A stretch of DNA of 64,000 nt, from positions 210,171,504 to 210,235,503 of the forward strand of contig CM054113.1 of the NCBI GenBank assembly GCA_028673005.1, read 5' to 3'. This document shows positions 59,956-64,000 of the stretch, piece by piece. The DNA comes from Tanypteryx hageni (Eukaryota > Arthropoda > Insecta > Odonata > Petaluridae). The position numbers and the translations under genes were made by a program. The notes beneath the pieces were generated by a model. It ran no database searches, had not been told where the DNA came from, and saw only the letters and a list, made by a program, of their open reading frames with translations. Position 1 is the stretch's first letter. Each line of letters opens with the position of its first letter.

Positions 59956-60545
59956 TTATGTATTGGTCTCTTTACAATGCTGGTGGGAGTTTTTATGCTG
60001 GCTACTCGAACCAGCCCATCTTCTCGCGGAAATACTTCCTGGATGACTGCAATCCTCCAAGAAAGTGGGGGTAGGTTGTCCTCCTTGACCAGAACCACGT
60101 TCCCAGGTTGAAGATTCTTCTGTTCCGAACGCCATTTTCTTCTCTGCTGAATCCATGGACCACCTCTTCCATAACTGCTGCATCACCTGTTGAATATGCT
60201 GCCATCTGGAAAGATGCTTCAGCGACACATCAGACAGACTAGGCTCAGGAAAGGAGGTTAAAGGACCACCAATGAGGAAATGACCAGGGGTAAGATAACT
60301 CGGATCATTAGGGTCGTCGGATAAGACCGTAATAGGTCTGGAGTTTAAGCAAGCTTCTATTTGTGCAAGAAGGGTTGACAGCTCCTCGAAAGTGAAAATG
60401 GATGTTCCCGTTACTCGTTTTAAATGATACTTCATTGATCGCACCCCAGCTTCCCATAATCCTCCAAAGTGTGGAGAACTGGGAGGAATAAAATGCCATT
60501 GAATTCTCTCAGTAGCTGCAAAGTCCTGTATCTGGGCTACTCTGT
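59956..60545 (-). pseudogene. BEL integrase C-terminal part
   Basis: The frame contains the end of the integrase core (PPSSPHFGGLWEAG just before 60444, including the glutamate of the DDE triad) and ACLNSRPITVLSDDPNDPSY, followed by LTPGHFLIGGPL. A frameshift near 60100 moves the rest (NLPPLSWRIAVIQEVFPRED) to another frame. The N-terminal zinc finger and both Asp residues of the triad are missing. Confidence 0.85.
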
Positions 60546-60907
60546 TTGCTACAAACGTTTTTCATCGCGCAGCTGGCGCTGCCAGCCATGATAGAACAAT
60601 TGTTGAGTCTGTCTACAACATTGTCTTGGAAATATCTAAATTCAAAATAGGTGCTACTTTGTTTACCAGTTGAGCAAGCAACAATGCTCCACACAATTCC
60701 AGTCGAGGGATCGTGATACATTTTACTGGTGCCACCTTTGATTTTGAACACAGTAATTTTGTTACTACCTCCCCATGTTGAGACACTGAGCGCAGGTATA
60801 AACAAGCACCATAAGCTCTTTCCCTTGCATCTGAAAACCCATGTAATTGTATGTCTAACAGGATTCCTTTGGCTAACGCACGTCGTTCGATTGGAATGTT
60901 CTTAACT
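60546..60907 (-). pseudogene. BEL RNase H region, broken
   Basis: Minus-strand sequence in one frame resembles the BEL RNase H stretch (IPRLELCGALLLAQLVNK, then TDSTIVLSWLAAP). A TAG at 60616-60614 replaces a codon in the middle, and another stop lies a few codons after the second motif. The region then jumps straight into late integrase. Confidence 0.7.
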
Positions 60908-62004
60908 TCAGGGAGAAGTGAACAGTTTCTTCCAGTCTGCTAATAACTCAGTTGTAAGACATTCATCCCATTGTAGATTACACTGCCATAATTGCTGTAG
61001 AAACATTTTATATATAATAACAATGGGACTTACTAGCCCAAGCGGGTCAAAAATAGATGCAATCACAGAAGACACTGTACGTTTAGTGACAGGTGAGTTT
61101 GGCTGATCGCTTAACATCGAGGATGATGATGGTGTCTTGATAGCAATTGAAAACATGTCTTGCGTTGGATCCCATAATAACCCAAGTGTTTTGACTTCAT
61201 TAATGCTGTAAAATGTCTTGGCAGTTCCGTTTCTCTGTATTCTGGTGGGACGGCTTCCAGAATGGCAGAATGATTAGAGCAAAACTTTCTCAATTGAAAG
61301 CCACCGGTACTGAGTATATCTATCAATTCCTGTTGCAATTGAAGCGCTTCCTTGCAGTTGTTTGCCCCGCAGAGCACATCATCAATGTAAAAGTCTCTTC
61401 GCAATACTTCAGCAGCGTGAGGGTATCTGACTGCTTCTTCCTCAGCTAACTGCTGGAGACATCTCGTCGCAAGAAACGGAGCAGATGTCGTACCATATGT
61501 GAGTGTGATGAGCTCATAGATGTTCACTGGATCTGTAGATGATCTTCTCCAGAGAATGCGCTGGAGTCCGGTATCGTCAGCATGCACCTGGACCTGTCTA
61601 TACATTTTAGCGATGTCTGCTGTAAACACCACTTCATGAGTTCTAAATCGTAGAACTATGGAACTCAGATCTTGTTGTAATGTGGCTCCAATTAACAGCG
61701 TATCATTGAGGGATGTTCCTGTAGTCGTCTTGGCGGAAGCATCAAAAACTACCCTCGTCTTGGTGGTGGAGCTAACTTCTTTGATCACTGCATGGTGGGG
61801 CAAGTAAAACAATTCCCTCTGGTTGTTGGTTGCGTTGTCATCTAGCCTTTTCATATGACCAAGCTCTTCATACTCTTGAAGAAAGGCATTGTAAGTCTGA
61901 CGCAAAGGTGGCTGTCTGTGTAGTCGGCGTTCCAATTGTTGTAGTCGTGTGCTTGCCTGTTGATATGAGTCACCTAAATGTCCTACTCCCTGGCGGCGAG
62001 GCAA
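60908..62004 (-). pseudogene. BEL reverse transcriptase
   Basis: 62004-61111 carries VVFDASAKTTTGTSLNDTLL, the RT finger, then VVFTADIAKMYRQVQV (first catalytic Asp), GTTSAPFLATRCLQQL and RRDFYIDDVLCG (YIDD box; both Asp present). It ends in a frameshift near 61180; the continuing frame 61156-60908 includes SSVIASIFDPLGLVSPIVI, the conserved Pao connection segment, and stops near 60910. Confidence 0.9.
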
Positions 62005-63114
62005 TCAAACAATGAACCTGTCCGTAGAGTCTCTTCTGGTGTGTTCCTTGAAATGTTGTTCACATAACTCTTCCTCCCTCGTAGGTAATGGTTGAACCAG
62101 TTCCTCGATTTCCCAAAAACGTTGAAGTTGCTTATCCAATACGTTGTCTCTCCTAGTAAGGAATGATCGCTGTGAAGCATGTCCTGAGGTCTGGCAGGGA
62201 AGCCTTCCAGCTAGGATGTATCCAAACTTGGTATCTTGCAGAATTGGGTAGTTGCCAGTTCTGGTTCTTTGATCAGGGCATAAGGGCTGAAGGTAGAACT
62301 CCGCACCTATTAGAAGATCTATCTTGCTTGGCTCGTTGAACTTGTCGTCGGCTAACACAATATCTGAAGGTATACCCCAATCCTTGTAATCTATGAAAGT
62401 TGAGGGAACGTTGTCTGTTATCTTCTGAAGAATGGAACAATTGAGGTTGACCTTGAAGTCATTTGTTCTTGAATGGACACCTACATTAACACTGTGCGTG
62501 GTGCCTGCAGTCACATCTCCGATGCCTTGTATCGGAATTACGTCTCGAATTTTCTTTAAATTGAGTAGTCTAACCATCTCCTCAGTAATGAAGTTGCTTT
62601 GTGAGCAACTATCGAGAAGAGCGCGGCATTCATGAAGTCTACCTAATGAGTCCTCCACATTTACAATAACTGTCGACAATAACACCTGCTTAATCAGTCG
62701 TGGTTTTAAGGCACAGTAACTTCCCAATGTCCTTGAATCGTTCTCTAATTGGTTGGGGCTGACGTTCCTGAAGTGGTCACTAGTTGAGGCACATTGTAAG
62801 TGTGGTCGTTCATTCCTGTCAGGCAATTTTGCTGTCACCGGTCTCTCAAAATGAAGCAGCGTATTGTGTTTCCTATCACACTTCCGACAATTGCCTGATT
62901 GGCACTCCTTTAGGCTATGAAAAGCCCTTAGACAGTTAAAGCATAATTTGTTTCGCTTAACACACTCTATTCGTTGTTGTACACTAGCATTAGCAAAGGA
63001 TAAACATTTCTGCAACCCATGATTTTGTTCACAATACGGGCACAATGTACAATTGCTCGTCGTCATAAAGGAACTAGATGACCTGGTCTTGTTCGATTTG
63101 AATTTGGATTCCAC
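62005..63114 (-). pseudogene. BEL zinc-knuckle and aspartic protease region
   Basis: Begins directly after an in-frame TAA. Cys/His-rich motifs CPYCEQNHGLQKC and CFNCLRAFHSLKEC, followed by CRKCDRKHNTLLH (residues about 20-90), then ALLDSCSQSNFITEEMVRLL, where the DSC/DSG site of the retroviral-type aspartic protease is expected. The frame ends in TGA at 62007-62005, where the family reads through into the reverse transcriptase. Confidence 0.85.
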
Positions 63115-64000
63115 TTATTTGTATATATTGCTGCCGCTAGCCTTAACTGGTTGACTGGGTTGCAATAATTCTAACGTTTGACATTTTTGTTCTAGGAATT
63201 TAATAAACTCCTCTAATTTGGGAAAGTCATGTAACACTGATGTAGTCTCCCACTCCTTTCTGATACAAGGGCCCAAATGGTCTAGAGTCAATTGCATAAG
63301 CATTATTTCATGCAATGGTGTTTCTAGGCTTAAAGCTTTAAGTGCATTTAAATTGCTTGATAAATGATTAACTACTTGTCTTAACTCTGTAGCTGAATCA
63401 TCGCTAGCCTTCATGGGCGTCAACAAAGGCTTAACATGCTTGGATGCAATGAGTTTTGGATTGCTGTATCTCTGACATATGAGGTTCCATGCAACACTAA
63501 AATTTTCATTTGACACTGTCAAATTCTGTAACAATGCACGCGGTTCATCCTCTAAGGATGAAATCAAATAATAAAACCTTTGAATATCTGGAAGTGCTGG
63601 ATTGGCTACAATCAAACTTTCAAACGTGTCTCTGAACTGTATCCATTGTGTATAACACCCAGAAAATTGAGGTAATTGTACTGTGGGAAGTTTCACACTG
63701 TTATTATGAACCGGTGTGTTCGCACTTCCTACTCTACTATTTTCACTGGGAAGTGACCTATTGTCAGCTTCTTCTAGAAGAGTATTTATTTTTGCTTTCA
63801 AATCCCAAAATTATTCTCGAAAATGTCTCTGTCAGCAGCATGGTCTTCCTCGTCGTCATAAATTTCTAACTTATTCTGAACCTCATCATATCTCTCCCAG
63901 ATGTTTGTCAAAGGCTCAGCTCTAGCACGTATAAGATTTAAATTTAAACCTGGCTGAAAATGCTCTACGTAAGTTATAATTCGTGTTAAACTACTCTTAG
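63115..64000 (-). pseudogene. BEL gag-like region, partial
   Basis: 63801-63115 matches the gag-like domain common to BEL elements (VQLPQFSGCYTQWIQFRDTF; YYLISSLEDEPRALLQNL; AWNLICQRYSNPKLIASKHV). Upstream of a frameshift near 63808, another frame continues to the window edge (RIITYVEHFQPGLN; NIWERYDEVQNKLEIYDDEE). The start codon, primer-binding site and 5' LTR are outside. Confidence 0.85.

Larger units (their letters stand above)
59626..64000 (-). mobile_element. BEL/Pao LTR retrotransposon, decayed, 5' end beyond the window
   Basis: Read on the minus strand: gag-like region (64000-63115), zinc knuckles and aspartic protease (63114-62005), reverse transcriptase (62004-about 60908), remnant of RNase H, integrase end (about 60545-59950) and an LTR. 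Lesions include a frameshift near 63808, in-frame stops at 63117-63115 and 62007-62005, frameshifts near 61180 and 60915, a stop at 60616-60614, a deletion near 60545 and another frameshift near 60100. It is not able to move by itself. It lies in the intron of protease copy B and interrupts or follows the LINE fragment. Confidence 0.9.

Noticed and set aside
59626..64000. An active BEL retrotransposon
   Set aside because: Stops, frameshifts and a catalytic-domain deletion make autonomous activity impossible.

Overview
The window looks like arthropod nuclear DNA, most likely from an insect. It is AT-rich and packed with transposons, its genes have short exons and kilobase introns, and it carries CLIP-domain serine proteases, a family characteristic of arthropods. 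The order cannot be fixed from the sequence alone. Only three host genes are supported; nearly everything else is mobile DNA or its debris.

Layout. (1) 1.76-9.99 kb, minus strand: a complete beta-1,4-galactosyltransferase 7 gene (B4GALT7; proteoglycan linker synthesis), five coding exons plus a 5' UTR exon. Its introns hold Tigger remnants, a tRNA-derived SINE, a hAT element and a nested pair of an unclassified ~0.7 kb element. (2) 10-28 kb: no host gene; many hAT derivatives with 8-bp target duplications (12.36, 15.81, 17.38 and 23.97 kb), a decayed hAT transposase (18.4-20.0 kb), Tigger and piggyBac fragments. (3) 28.6-48.2 kb, plus strand: a CLIP-domain trypsin-like protease gene (copy A) whose four catalytic exons are intact but whose 5' exons do not join in frame. 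Its introns contain a decayed multi-copy ORF, a piggyBac fragment, a 66-bp perfect palindrome, a minisatellite between inverted arms, a LINE, and a hAT inserted in a second hAT. (4) 48.4-55.6 kb: repeats, an internally inverted ORF and a 2.75 kb hAT element. (5) 55.7-57.7 kb, plus strand: the first four exons of a second, undamaged paralogue (copy B), which continues past the window. (6) 58.2-64 kb: a LINE split by a Helitron-like insertion, then a decayed BEL/Pao retrotransposon on the minus strand running off the window; both lie in the open intron of copy B.

The two proteases are tandem duplicates with the same exon phases, a six-cysteine clip domain and a snake-like chymotrypsin fold; such enzymes act in extracellular haemolymph cascades (melanisation, Toll activation). 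B4GALT7 is an unrelated Golgi housekeeping gene. No novel multi-gene system is evident. The most interesting structures are the nested transposons, several of which allow the pre-insertion site to be read directly, the minisatellite-bearing foldback-like element, and the mosaic decay of protease copy A.
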